Of a stretch of DNA of 64,000 nucleotides, positions 24,641 through 37,439 are shown in pieces (positions within the stretch are counted from its first letter, which is position 1; each line of letters opens with the position of its first letter). The position numbers and the translations under genes are program-made. Under the pieces are notes generated by a model that was not told where the DNA came from, did not search any database, and worked only from the letters and a program-made list of their open reading frames with translations. Source of the stretch: Urechis unicinctus (taxonomy: Eukaryota > Annelida > Polychaeta > Xenopneusta > Urechidae); contig CM067345.1 in NCBI GenBank assembly GCA_034190875.2, positions 30,257,345 through 30,321,344 on the forward strand. Direction: 5' to 3'.

Positions 24641-25559
24641 CCGACTCAAAGCTTGACAGGAGACAGGTCAGTTGCCGGTCTCGGCGGACAATAATAGTGT
24701 ACGACGTTCATTTAATTAGAAATCAACATTTATTATTTCCCATAGAACCTCCCTTTTCAATCATTATGATTGCTTGATGGTTGTGACATGTACAAAGTTA
24801 TCTTCATGCAGTTTATCCGACTTGTATTCTACCTTGAAGAACACCAAAATTATTTGGGAGTTAGTGTAGAACTGTCACACAACTTTGCTTAAGTAAGGTT
24901 ATAGACATATTGGGTGACTTGTCAAGGGTTACCCTAAATGAGGTCAATGTAACATGAAAGAAATTAAGTTTAAATTTAATTTATCTTGTCCCTGTGGTTG
25001 CAGCCTTTACAAAAAATAATACTTAAGTCTCCCCCGAACAGGTATTCCACATTGATGGTGCCTGCCCAACCCTACAATTGATTGACGTCACCACACCTGA
25101 GTTAGCCACACCTGAGTTAGCCACACCTGAGTTAGCCCAGAGCATGGATCAAGAGAGGCAGAGTCAGTTCCCAGAACACCTCATTAGATCATTGCTATAT
25201 GAGTGTAACAGTTCAGATCAGTTGTTATGCTTATCAGATTATGGCATCATTTGATTCAGGCCTCGTGTGTAGTATTCATATGTGTATGTATGTGGTGGTT
25301 TCCATTGGTTTGACTTGTGGTGACAGCTATATGTAAATGAGCACAATAACGTTACACTACATTTTCCAGTCATTGCCCATACGTTTCGAATTCTGCCCCG
25401 TCCCAGGGAGTTCTTTGTCTCGACCATTTTAATTCGCGATTCTTGTGCTATTTTCGAACTGATCGTCTTTCTCTTCTTTGGCTCGAAGAAATTTACCTTT
25501 AAAACCGCTAAATAATGCTTAAAAATAGCCTGTAACACGCTAAATCCTTATAGCAGTTT
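24641..25559. other. Spacer with 15-bp triple repeat
   Basis: CACACCTGAGTTAGC is repeated three times at 25091-25135. The minus frame 25538-25239 is unrecognised. Confidence 0.5.
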
Positions 25560-26130
25560 CTCTGATGACAGAACAATGCAGGACCTGATAGTGGTGATAA
25601 AGCCGTGAATCCGCAATAAAGGTAAGATCCATTGGAATCACCTGCCCAGACAAAACATCTAATACACTGAAGAGATGCTGATCACAGCGTGAAAAACGAG
25701 CTGTGACCCTCGATTCTATTCTGCTGACACCACTGCTGCCTTGTATTAGGGTTGTAGATTATAATCTGTCTGTATTATTATAATGGCGTTGACTTTTTAT
25801 TGCCGATATCAAGACCAAAAGGAGCGATCTTAGAAAAGACATTGACCTCAAAATAATCATGCATTCTACTTTTTGCTGCAGCGCCAACATGCTGACGCGT
25901 CTGAAAGCGCCCACATGCTGACGCGTCAGAAAGCGCCCACATGCTGACGAGTCTGAAAGCGCCCACATGCTGACGAGTCGGACAGCGCCCACATGCTGAC
26001 GAGTCGGACAGCGCCTACATGCTGACGATATCTAATTAATAAGGACGGTCACACAATCTGTAATCTTTGTTTATGATTCTATAATCGCCTTCGTAAAGCA
26101 CTAATTACAAGCCCAGTGATACGTACCGTT
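25560..26130 (+). mobile_element. Composite dispersed repeat, locus 3
   Basis: 25605-25700 matches the left module of locus 2 (AATAAAG..A..ATCCATTG, CTGCCCAGACA, GAGATGCTGAT). 25840-25900 matches the middle module of locus 1 (GACCTCAAA, ATGCATTCT). The 26-bp internal array at 25893-26023 (core CGCCCACATGCTGACGAG, five copies) is an expansion of a block that is single-copy in locus 1. No right-end array was found. Confidence 0.6.
25893..26023. repeat. 26-bp tandem repeat, 5 copies
   Basis: Core CGCCCACATGCTGACGAG; internal to the dispersed repeat at locus 3. Confidence 0.95.
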
Positions 26131-26629
26131 CTATGCCTTAAATAAACCATGGATAATCAGCCATTCTCGAAACAACGCAGCCTCAACGCTTGGAGTTTTC
26201 AATCTCGCCACCTGTGAGTGTCGCCTATACATAATGGCTGGTCATTGTCCATAGACATCAATTGCTTGCGTCATATATTTTATAAACGATTTCATTCTCT
26301 TGATTAACCTATTGTAGGAAGCAATTTTGTTAAAACATTATAGTTCCTTGCCACGTAAATAATTTACATTATATGTGTATCATTGTTTGTCTTCAATGCT
26401 AGCACCATGTCGCGTAACAACGTATTGCTCATAACTGTCCCGTCATTTTGTGAATATCCCGTCATTGTTAACATCATTTACCGTTGGATAAGAGGCTATA
26501 TCCCCACCTGCTCTTCGCAGACTTCGGTTACAAGACGACGTGCCCTAATTGACTCACACGCCCACACACCCACACCAAAGAGTTACAGCTTCGCTATGAG
26601 CGCTCACTCAAGCCTCAGCCCGAGGAGCC
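26131..26629. other. Unannotated spacer
   Basis: Nothing supportable was found. Confidence 0.4.
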
Positions 26630-26830
26630 AGTCCCTGTAGCGTAGTGGTTTACTGCCTCGCCTTACGACCCTCAGGTTGTGGGTTCGACTCCAAGGTGTG
26701 ACAACCTGACTGGTTGCACGTGACTTGGATGATCAAGTATAAATGGCGGTCCCAGATCTGAAAGGGGATGTAAAAGATCCTCAGAGGAAGACGTGGTCCC
26801 TGGCAGCGACCACCCTCAGAGTTACACCTT
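26630..26830 (+). mobile_element. tRNA-derived SINE
   Basis: An internal RNA polymerase III promoter is visible: box A TAGCGTAGTGG at 26638-26648 and box B GGTTCGACTCC at 26682-26692, spaced as in a tRNA gene. The acceptor arms do not pair and the sequence continues past the tRNA-like head for over 100 bases, so it is a SINE and not a tRNA gene. The right boundary is a guess; no clear tail or target duplication was seen. Confidence 0.7.
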
Positions 26831-28169
26831 CACTGCCAGTCCAATATAGCCTAGTTGCTAAACACGACTAGAATTCGACTCAGCCCGATAAGAAACGCGA
26901 AGACGCCACGTGTCAGGCGCCGTTCGTTACTTTGTCATAGCGTCCCTCATGACTGCAGTGTATCATTATTAGCGAAGCGATCACTACAGAGCAAAGCTAC
27001 ACACGCACTAACCCGAACGCCCACTGCTGTTTCCTTTAATCTAACCCAGCAGAAGTGTGAAGCTGTCAGAAATTGTAAGGCCTCACACCATGATGTGAAG
27101 TCTGGTACAGGAGCAACAGCGTAAATGCCGGTGTGATCATCACACTTCCTCTGGTCATTAGTACCTGCTGATCCGTAACACCAGATTTCCTTTTTTGATT
27201 GATCAGTGTGGTATTACGTGTGATTGGTCAACTTGGGTTTCTAATGTAGATATTGTACATATCTACCAACACATGGTTTGATATTGCTATTATATCTTAA
27301 TAAAATGCAGCCAGTGCGAAAAGGTCATCTGGGGAGTACTACTCCATGAAAAAACCTATAATCGCCTTATCAGTATTGAAGAGACTCGTTGACAAATGTT
27401 TGTTATCACTCACATGTGTGAAGTACTATCATCATCGGCTCAAACAAAGGAAGCGTACTAGAGATAACAGCTCTCACAACTAATTTCAAAGGCCACCCAT
27501 TTGATGCCCAAAACATCAGACAGCACGCTCCAACGTTCAACATTTTTTCACCCCCCAACAAACGCATACACACAGACATACATTTACGAACACATACACC
27601 CACCACTTCTCCATTCCTCCCAAAAGTTTAAGTTAGATTTACAACCTTTCGGCCACTCGGGACATGAAAACTTAACCAATTTAGGCTAATGAAATTCACC
27701 CCTTTTCACTCGTACCAGATTAATTGTTGTCCAATTTACATAAACCTTTAGAATCCCTTTTAAGTTCCGAACGCGTCAGTTTCCAAATTATATAGTCCTT
27801 TACCAAACCCAATCCTTTGATGAAAACATTCAAGTCCCGTAAATTCCCTTAACAATTAACTTAGACCCGTTTGATCTCCAATTAAAGCTCCGAATGACCC
27901 CAAGCCCCGAATTAACCAATCACAGCTCACCACATCAACCCACCCGCATCTTTCACTATAAATACGACAGCATCATCAGACACACAAATATTGCAGATAT
28001 TCCTCAACTCGACATATTCATCCCACAACAAGAACCCGAAGTAGAACCCGAACGTGCCAGTCAGCCGCGACCAAATAAAGAAAATAGAAATTCGTACAAA
28101 GTCTCGGGTATTATCTAGCAGGACTTCAACCCTCAGCTACCTACAATAACGTCGGCGACCTACGAATAA
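26831..28169. other. Unannotated DNA with a possible TATA element
   Basis: AT-rich and strand-asymmetric (pyrimidine-rich on + from about 27500). CACTATAAATACG at about 27954-27966 is a good TATA-box match but has no recognised downstream gene. The frame at 27894-28118 is unrecognised. Confidence 0.35.
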
Positions 28170-28890
28170 TCAGGGCAGGCCTATTACGGACTGATTGAGA
28201 CAGAGGGACAGGCCTATTACGGGCTGATGGAGACAGAGGGACAGACCTGTTACGGGCTGATGGAAACAGAGGGACAGGCCTATTACGGGCTGATGGAGAC
28301 AGAGGGACAGGCCTATTACGGGCTGATGGAAACAGAGGGACAGGCCTATTACGGGCTGATGGAAACAGAGGGACAGGCCAATTAAGGGCTGATTGAGACA
28401 GAGGGACAGGCCTATTACGGGCTGATGGAAACAGAGGGACAGGCCTATTACGGGCTGATGGAAACAGAGGGACAGGCCTATTACGGGCTGATGGAGACAG
28501 AGGGACAGGCCAATTAAGGGCTGATGGAGACAGAGTAACAGGCCAATTACAGGCTGATGGAAACAGAGGGACAGGCCTTTTACGGGCTGAGGCAGACGGA
28601 GGGACAGGCCAATTACGGGATGATGGAGACAGAGGGACAGGCCTATTACGGGCTGATGGAGACAGAGGGACAGGTCTATTACGGACTGATTGAGACAGAG
28701 GGACAGGCCTATTACGGGCTGATGGAGACAGAGGGACAGACCTGTTACGGGCTGATTGAGACAGAGGGACAGGCAAATTACGGGCAGATGGAGACAGAGG
28801 AACAGGCCAATTACAGGGCTGATGAAAACAGAGGGACAGGCCAATTAAGGGATGATGGAGACAGAGGGACAGGCCTATCACGGGCTGCCG
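28170..28890. repeat. 33-bp minisatellite, about 21 copies
   Basis: Unit core GGGACAGGCCTATTACGGGC. The minus strand is open for 250 codons (NRPVPLSPSAR repeats) because the unit has no stop in that frame. Not a gene. Confidence 0.97.
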
Positions 28891-29631
28891 CAAGAACTAT
28901 CAATTCACAACTAATCACAACTATATGAAAAGTTGTTGCCGACGATGCGCCATCTGCACTGCAGAAAATTAAGTATTCTTTATACTCTTGAGTTTCGCGG
29001 TTTCGATGAGAGCATCACGCATGGCAGCGACTGGCAACGCCAACTCCGGTAAATAATAAGAGTCAGAATGGAGCTGGCTTGAATTTGCTGACACGGCATG
29101 AATGAAGAGAAGTGGAACTTGCCACGAGTTGCTGTTCATTACAGCAGGAGAGGCACAAGAGAACAGAAATACAGATGCGAATGCCGCGCAACGTCTCGAC
29201 AATCTGTCTATCATCGACAATCTGTCTATCATCTTATCAATACATTCTTGCCCTCGTGCAATCTCTGTCCGTTTCCTTAGGATTATGAACTCATTTTAAG
29301 TCAAAAAGGCTAATTGTGGGGCAGAGTAACTCGATTTACCATTCCTAACGCCATGGGCATAACCTGGTATGATCTAAATATGGAGAACTCGTGTTTGGTG
29401 TCACGTGATTAATGTAGAGCCTTTCCTGGCGCGAATGATGACATGTCCCCACCCGTGGTTGTTGTCAGTATTCCAGTTGGAGTCGTGTTGTGACATGTGA
29501 GCCAGCTGGGAGAGCTGATGTCAGGAACAGGCCAGACAGTGAATCACAAGGCCAGCTACATTCGCTCTGTGATGACCGCATGTGACAGCGGGAGATCGAC
29601 AAATAGGGCAAATGCGGTTGTTGTCTGATAA
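28891..29631. other. Unannotated spacer
   Basis: ATCATCGACAATCTGTCT is locally duplicated near 29200-29235. No gene supported. Confidence 0.4.
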
Positions 29632-29859
29632 ATGCTCTCATGTTTTCGAGTCCGTGACGTTGTTTACATCGCTAACGATGGCCTTGACTCGGTGAGAACA
29701 CCTCACCTGACAAGTTATTTTTATATGAATCAAGAATGGTTTGTCGCTTTCTATTATCAGCAGCGTGTTGAATACTTAGCGAGAACGGCGATGTCTGCCG
29801 TCAACATGTCTACTGAAGGAAAAGATCATGAAGATATTTCCATCCACCTACGAAGCAGC

Positions 29860-29935
29860 TTTTGTATAAAACCGAGAATGTGCAACCACATGACATATAG
29901 AAGCACTGACTCATCTGCCAGATCCAACTCGGCTT
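29860..29935 (+). repeat. Dispersed repeat shared with 44110-44190 (reverse)
   Basis: CCGAGAATGTGC...CCACATGAC...GCCAGATCCAAC is found again at 44110-44190 on the opposite strand. Both copies lie next to a tandem array, about 70 bases from the 33-bp array here and directly against (TA)n there. The open frame 29632-29997 covers it but is not recognised as a gene. Confidence 0.75.
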
Positions 29936-30002
29936 CAAACACAGATGAGCAGCGTAGATGGTTGACAGTTATGGTCGTGTCATTTACCCGCAACTGAACT
30001 GA

Positions 30003-31830
30003 CGCAGTTCATGATGATAACAGCAACTGATCTGACGCTATTCATGATGATAACAGCAACTGTACTGACGCTGTTCATGATGATAACAGCAACTGTACTG
30101 ACGCTGTTCATGATGATAACAGCAACTGTACTGACGATGTTCATGATGATAACAGCAACTGTACTGACGCTGTTCATGATGATAACAGCAACTGTACTGA
30201 CGCTGTTCATGATGATAACACTAACTGTACTGACGCTGTTCATGATGATAACACTAACTGTACTGACGCTGTTCATGATGATAACACCAACTGTACTGAC
30301 GCTGTTCATGATGATAACAGCAACTGTACTGACGCTGTTCATGATGATAACAGCAACTGTACTGACGCTGTTCATGATGATAACATCAACTGTACTGACG
30401 CTGTTCATGATGATAACATCAACTGTACTGACGCTGTTCATGATGATAACACCAACTGTACTGACGCTGTTCATGATGATAACACTAACTGTACTGACGC
30501 TGTTCATGATGATAACACTAACTGTACTGACGCTGTTCATGATGATAACACCAACTGTACTGACGCGATTCATGATGATAACACTAACTGTACTGACGCT
30601 GTTCATGATGATAACACTAACTGTACTGACGCTGTTCATGATGATAACACTAACTGTACTGACGCTGTTCATGATGATAACAGCAACTGTACTGACGCTG
30701 TTCATGATGATAACAGCAACTACACTGACGATGTTCATGATGATAACAGCAACTGTACTGACGATGTTCATGATGATAACACCAACTGTACTGACGCGGT
30801 TCATGATGATAACACTAACTGTACTGACGCTGTTCATGATGATAACAGCAACTGTACTGATGCTGTTCATGATGATTACACTAACTGTACTGACGCTGTT
30901 CATGACGATAATAGCAACTGTACTGACGCTGTTCATGATGATAACAGCAACTGTACTGACGCTGTTCATGATGATAACACTAACTGTACTGACGATGTTC
31001 ATGATGATAACAGCAACTGTACTGACGCTGTTCATGATGATAACAGCAACTGTACTGACGATGTTCATGATGATAACACTAACTGTACTGACGCTGTTCA
31101 TGATGATAACACCAACTGTACTGACGCGATTCATGATGATAACACTAACTGTACTGACGCTGTTCATGATGATAACACTAACTGTACTGACGCTGTTCAT
31201 GATGATAACACTAACTGTACTGACGCTGTTCATGATGATAACAGCAACTACACTGACGCTGTTCATGATGATAACAGCAACTGTACTGACGATGTTCATG
31301 ATGATAACACCAACTGTACTGACGCGGTTCATGATGATAACACCAACTGTACTGATGCTGTTCATGATGATTACACTAACTGTACTGACGCTGTTCATGA
31401 CGATAATAGCAACTGTACTGACGCTGTTCATGATGATAACAGCAACTGTACTGACGCTGTTCATGATGATAACACTAACTGTACTGACGCGGTTCATGAT
31501 GATAACACTAACTGTACTGACGCTGTTCATGATGATAACAGCAACTGTACTGATGCTGTTCATGATGATTACACTAACTGTACTGACGATGTTCATGATG
31601 ATAACAGCAACTGTACTGACGCTGTTCATGATGATAACAGCAACTGTACTGACGCTGTTCATGATGATAACAGCAACTGTACTGACGCTGTTCATGATGA
31701 TAACAGCAACTGTACTGACGCTGTTCATGATGATAACATCAACTGTACTGACGCTGTTCATGATGATAACAGCAACTGTACTGACGCTGTTCATGATGAT
31801 AATAGAAACTGTACTGACGCGGTTCGCGAA
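30003..31830. repeat. 33-bp minisatellite, about 55 copies
   Basis: Unit core TTCATGATGATAACAGCAAC, then TGTACTGACGCTG. Both strands stay open through the whole array (617 codons on +, MMITATVLTLF; 625 on minus, IIMNSVSTVAV). Variant order repeats in blocks, for example a GATGATTACACTAAC variant at about 30872, 31367 and 31565, showing segmental duplication in the array. Confidence 0.98.
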
Positions 31831-32844
31831 AACCAATGTTGTTCGTAAGCCATACATATACTGAGCGGGTTAACAACAGTACGTTCACATTGGGGTGAGT
31901 GAAGGTTGTGTTATGAGGGAGGTAAAGGACGTCACGCATCATGTGATCGATTAGCGTACTTGAGAGATATTAACTAAGCTATTGAAATCCGACAAAACGT
32001 ATAACAATTAATAACAAGAAACTCGAGAAGCCGCCCCATAAGGTGAAGGTCAGTCTTGCTCGCGCGATGAATCACACGTCCCACTCTGAAAACGTGTTGT
32101 ATGACCCCTGGTGTTGTGTTCCGATGAAGCCATTACGATCTACCCAGGACTATTTCCCGGAACAAGAAAATATTACCGCTATGTGCCATACGACGGAGCA
32201 GCGACACGTTTACTTTAGATTTCAGTCCGGTTTTAAATTTGATTCGTTCGTAACCGGAAGTGACGATATCAATATCCATCAAATTAAAGGGTTAGATTTG
32301 CGCTGTCTATAACAACAACTGGCTAAATTTTCATGACCGTTGGACAGATATTTACGATTTTATAAGCCATCGAAAATTTGACGAAAAATTGACAAAATGA
32401 AATTTGTTTTTCCAACTCAACGCGCTTTGAAAACGACGAATATTTTGATAGCATTTTTTTACCATCGGACTACAATAAGTAAATAAATTGCGATTCAAGC
32501 TGTCGCGGAGAACATGTTACCAAATTGCTATTACCATCAGAAATGTATTAACGGATTTATAAGCGCTCGAAAAATTCATGGAACTTCTGCGGACTTTTGG
32601 ACTGATACCACCATTTTTCGACCCTCTGGCGCAAAGTTTGCAATTGAATGAAGCTACAAAATAGTGCATGTTGTTTGAAAATAGGACCATTATCCATGGA
32701 GCCATTCAGGATTCCAGATTTTCACTTTTCAACAACCTCAGACTTGATCTGCATATCAATTTAAATTCAAAAAAAATTTCGGACAAATTTCAAACATTGC
32801 GACTTCTATCGCGAGCCAAATTTTGTAACAAACATACATATATG
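31831..32844. other. Unannotated AT-rich spacer
   Basis: No supportable feature in about 1 kb. Confidence 0.4.
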
Positions 32845-32847
32845 CAT

Positions 32848-32850
<3 letters not shown>

Positions 32851-32938
<88 letters not shown>

Positions 32939-32945
32939 CTCTCTT

Positions 32946-33038
<93 letters not shown>
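32851..33038. repeat. (CA)n microsatellite
   Basis: Two pure CA blocks separated by a short CT-rich interruption (32931-32948). Confidence 0.99.
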
Positions 33039-33039
<1 letters not shown>

Positions 33040-33321
33040 ATTTACCAGTCAACTGCCTGACATTGATGGCTGTCAAGCGATAGAGATATTCTAGCTCACT
33101 AAATATCAAGCCTTACACCACATTGCGATCTTTCTGAGAAGACCTATGTAGCTACGTCTTTCAGAATTCTGACTCACTGGCGGACGTGTTTAAATATTCA
33201 ATGCGCTGAACCTCCACCCGTATGGGCCTTCAACAAACCAGGGGGCAATGGCAGTCTCTGAGAGCTATCAACGAGTCTCATGTCATATTATAGCCGAGTT
33301 TAACGAGTGCATGTATCAAGC

Positions 33322-33433
33322 CACCATTCAACTACTAAGCGTGGCCATAGAAAACAACAAGATAATCCACCCAGACATGGTCGGGTGTATTATCTTGTTG
33401 TTTTCTATGGCCACGCTTAGTAGTTGAATGGTG
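33322..33433. repeat. Near-perfect 51-bp inverted repeat (hairpin)
   Basis: Arms at 33322-33372 and 33383-33433 are complementary over 51 bases with one mismatch, around a 10-base loop. The core CTATGGCCACGCTT also occurs in the 32-bp minisatellite at 36228-36850. Such near-identity implies a recent fold-back duplication or a small palindromic element. Confidence 0.95.
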
Positions 33434-33569
33434 TAATTCATGTTGATTGTATGATGTCAAGACAAGAGCAGTCCCAACCGCGTGTTGCGCAATCTACAGG
33501 TCACATGAGATCACTGTGGTCGCAAACGCCGGTAAATTCATAATATAGACGTACACAAATTAGATGGGC

Positions 33570-35130
33570 AATATATGCTAGCACCTGGTCGGGATGATTC
33601 ACAGATAGGAGGTGATCACGTGATGGTCAACACGCGCACGAAATGATAGTGTGTGAACAGCTGGTTCGTAGTGCAAGGGAGCACCTAACGTGTTCCACGT
33701 CTCATACCCTGACACCGAAGTGTAGCTATAAACTCTTTGCTATCACTAGCTACACGTCTCATATACTGCCACTTGCTACACGTCTCATACCCTACCTTTA
33801 GATACACGTCTCATGCCCTACCACTATCCACACGTCTCATACCCTACCACTAGCCACACGTCTCATACCCTACCACTAGCTACACGTCTCATACCCTACC
33901 ACTAGCCACACGTCTCATACCCTACCACTAGCCACACGTCTCATACCCTACCACTAGCCACACGTCTCATACCCTACCACGTCTAGCCCTACCACTAGCT
34001 ACACTCTCATACCCTACCTCTAGCCACACGTCTCATACCCTACCACTAGCCACACGTCTCATACCCTACCACTAGCCACACGTCTCATACACTACCACTA
34101 GCCACACGTCTCATACCCTTCCACTAGCTACACGTCGCATACCCTTCCACAAGCTACACGTCGCATACCCTTCCACTAGCTACACGTCGCATACCCTTCC
34201 ACAAGCTACACGTCGCATACCCTTCCACTAGCTACACGTCTCATACCCTACCACTAGATATACGTCTCATAACTTACCAATAGTTACACGTCTCATCTCC
34301 AGCCAATACGTACACGTCTCATACCCTACAACTAGCTACACGTCTCAAACGCTACGACGGAAGAGAAGCTGTAAACTCTTTGCTACGACTAGCTACAAGT
34401 CTTTTACTCTGCCACTAGCTACACTTTTCATAACCTTCAACTAGTTAAAAGTCTCTTACCCAACCACATGCTACACGTCCCAAACCTCACGATTAGCAAA
34501 ACGTCTCAAACCCTTCCATTAACTACACGTCTCATACCCTGCCACTAGCTAAATGTCACATGCATTACCACTAGCTACACATCTCATACGCTTCCACTAG
34601 CTTCACGTCGCATACACTGTCACTATGTACACGTCCCATACCCTACCACTAGCTTCACGTCTCATACACTGTCACTATGTACACGTCCCATACCCTACCA
34701 CTAGCTATACGTCTCACACCATGCCACTAGCTATACGTCTCATACTTTGCCATAAGCCACATGTCTCATACCATTCCATAAGCTACACATCTCATACCCT
34801 TCCATTAGCTACACGTCTCATACCCTTCCATTAGCTACACATCTCACACCCTTCCATTGGCTTACTCGTCCCATACCATTTCACTAGCTACACGTCTCAC
34901 ACCGTGCCACTAGCTTATTGTCTCATACCCTAAAATTAGCTGCCCGTCTCATAACTAGCTCTAGCTAAACATCTCATGCCCTACAACTTGCTTAACTTCT
35001 CATACGCTACGGTTAGCTACACCTTTCATACCTACAACTAGCAGAACTTCTCATACTCTGCTGTTAGCTACACGTCTCATGCCCTACCACTAGCTAAACT
35101 TACTATTCCTACCACTAGCTACACGCCTCA
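33570..35130 (-). mobile_element. Composite dispersed repeat, locus with 26-bp array (reverse)
   Basis: The left flank (33585-33690, CACCTGGTCGGGATGATTCA and GATCACGTGATGG) matches the flank of the array at 21190 and, reversed, the right end of locus 2. The array (33695-35130, about 55 units, core ACGTCTCATACCCTACCACT) is clean at 33830-34260 and increasingly mutated to the right. Confidence 0.7.
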
Positions 35131-35349
35131 TACCATTTCGCGAATTACTTGCCAGATTCTAGGTATGGTTGTTTGACATCCTTCAAATTCTCCTCCTTTC
35201 TTACTCACCTGGGTATCGCCAGGAGGGAAAATGGGTTCCAATCATACTTCGTCGCCGGTTGTTTACATACCCTTACGCGTCTGTTTAACATAAACACGTT
35301 TTTATTAATAGACTGTCACCAGCTTGATTTACATCAACGCTGTTGTATA
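35131..35349. other. Unannotated spacer
   Basis: No recognisable feature. Confidence 0.4.
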
Positions 35350-35800
35350 AATAGACTCGCCTGATACACATGAGCTCTGTTGTATAAACAGACGTTCATC
35401 CACCTGATTCACATGTACACTGTTTTATAGACAGACCGTCACACGCCTGATTCACATGTACACTGTTTTATAGACAGACCGTCACACGCCTGATTCACAT
35501 GTACACTGTTTTATAGACAGACCGTCACACGCCTGATTCACATGTACACTGTTTTATAACTAGACCGTCACACGCCTGATTCACGTGAACTCTGTTTTAT
35601 AACCAGACCGTCACACGCCAGATTCACGGGAACTCTGTTTTATAAACAGACCGTCACACGCCTGATTCACGTGAACTCTGTTTTATAAACAGACCGTCAC
35701 ACGCCTGATTGATTCACTATAACGTCCAATACACGAACTTCATTTATAACCAGACCGTCACACGCCTGATTAAACCGAACAGACCGTTTCTTTGCCACGC
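35350..35800. repeat. 43-bp minisatellite, about 9 copies
   Basis: Unit core GACCGTCACACGCCTGATTC, followed by a variable ACATGTACACTGTTTTATA part. Three central copies are identical. Confidence 0.95.
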
Positions 35801-35812
35801 CAGATTCACGGG

Positions 35813-36219
35813 AAGTTCTCAGAATGCTGGCTCTCTAATCAACCTCTACATCGCGTATTCTTTTCGTAGCAATTTCCAGTGAATTGGTTGCACTTTGGGC
35901 AAGCCGCTAGTGGCCAGAAAGTTGAGATGCCGACATACATCACCCTAAAATAAGGTGCATCCACTTCATTTATCTCTATAAACTCAAAACTAATGGTCTT
36001 AGACCTCGAACACTTGTTGGCAGTTTTCAACAATTGTAATTGTTTCTTTGCCGTTTCCATACACAGATGAAAGTTCTCAGAATGCTGGCTCTCTAATCAA
36101 CCTCTACATCGCGTATTCTTTTCGTAGCAATTTCCAGTGAATTGGTTGCACTTTGGGCAAGCCGCTAGTGGCCAGAAAGTTGAGATGCCGACATACATCA
36201 CCCTAAAATAAGGTGCATC
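35813..36219 (-). pseudogene. Partly duplicated coding scrap
   Basis: A minus-strand frame (36060-35839, 73 codons) starts METAKKQLQLLKTANKCS and includes FEFIEINEVDAPYFRVMYV and LAACPKCNQFTGNCYEK. The CPxC pair with a later cysteine suggests half of a zinc-binding module. 149 bases of it (35813-35961) recur exactly or nearly so at 36071-36219, without the 5' part. It may be a fragment captured by a mobile element. I do not recognise the family; a replication-protein-A-like zinc region is one weak idea. Confidence 0.4.
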
Positions 36220-36227
36220 ACACTAAT

Positions 36228-36857
36228 CAAACGGTCTTATTGCCATGGCCACGCTTCTCTGAACAGTCTTATTGCCATGGCCACGCTTCTCTGAACGGTC
36301 TTATTGCCATGGCCACGCTTCTCTGAACAGTCTTATTGCCATGGCCACGCTTCTCTGAACGGTCTTATTGCCATGGCCACGCTTCTCTGAACAGTCGTAT
36401 TGCCATGGCCACGCTTCTCTGAACGGTCTTATTGCCATGGCCACGCTTCTCTGAACGCTCTTGTTGCTATGGCCACGCTTCTTTGAACGGTCTTATAGCC
36501 ATAGCCACGCTTCTTTGAACGGTCTTATAGCAATAGCCACGCTTCTTTGAACGGTCTTACTGCAATAGCCACGCTTCTTTGAACGGTCTTACTGCAATAG
36601 CCACGCTTCTTTGAACGGTCTTACTGCAATAGCCACGCTTCTTTGAACGGTCTTATTGCAATAGCCACGCTTCTTTGAACGGTCTTACTGCAATAGCCAC
36701 GCTTCTTTGAACGGTCTTATTGCAATAGCCACGCTTCTTTGAACGGTCTTATTGCAATGGCCACGCTTCTTTGAAAGGTCTATTGCAATAGCCACGCTTC
36801 TTTGAACGGTCTTATTGCAATGGCCATGCTTTTTTTAACGGTCTTATGGCCGCGGCC
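36228..36857. repeat. 32-bp minisatellite, about 19 copies
   Basis: Unit core ATTGCCATGGCCACGCTTCT. The left half uses CTCTGAAC and the right half CTTTGAAC variants. One more unit-like stretch lies at 41243-41275, past the LINE, so the LINE interrupts the array. Confidence 0.97.
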
Positions 36858-37439
36858 TTGTTGTTGTTGTTGTTGTTATATCAAGATTAAGTATTTCGGC
36901 AACTAGAGGCCACATACTGCTTAAACAAAAACAAAAAAAAAAACCAAAGAAACGTGTATCAACATGCCATCAGAGGGCACCATGTAGGAGGGGTTGTACG
37001 AGGAGGGAGACAGTTGATTTATGTTGTATATTGTAATAAAGAAGAGAATAATAGAAGTGAGACTAAAATAAAGAAGTGTTTTGTTCTTTTCAGGCCCCGT
37101 AATTTTTAAAATTTAATGTTAATAAACTAAAGTTCAAATTAAATTAAAGTAATGAAAAATTATATGAGGTGCTCTAATCAGGGTGATGAAGGATGTAAAA
37201 TAAAGATGGTTTCTCACACTGGGGGCCGCTCCAGTGCATTAAAGTAAGAAATAAATTAACCTTTAAGTACACCATGTCCTTATAAGGGCATTCCTGGATA
37301 GATAAAATTAGTGAGGGATAGAAGAAATAACTCAAAAGTGAACAGAGAATGATTGAAGGGTGAGTGATTTATGATAGGTTTGATGAAAGGGGGAGGGTCG
37401 ATACAAGACGTTTGCTATTGTGAATGTATGAGATGGTGT

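Noticed and set aside
26630-26705. A functional tRNA gene
   Set aside because: Box A and box B are good, but the acceptor and anticodon stems do not pair; better explained as a SINE head.
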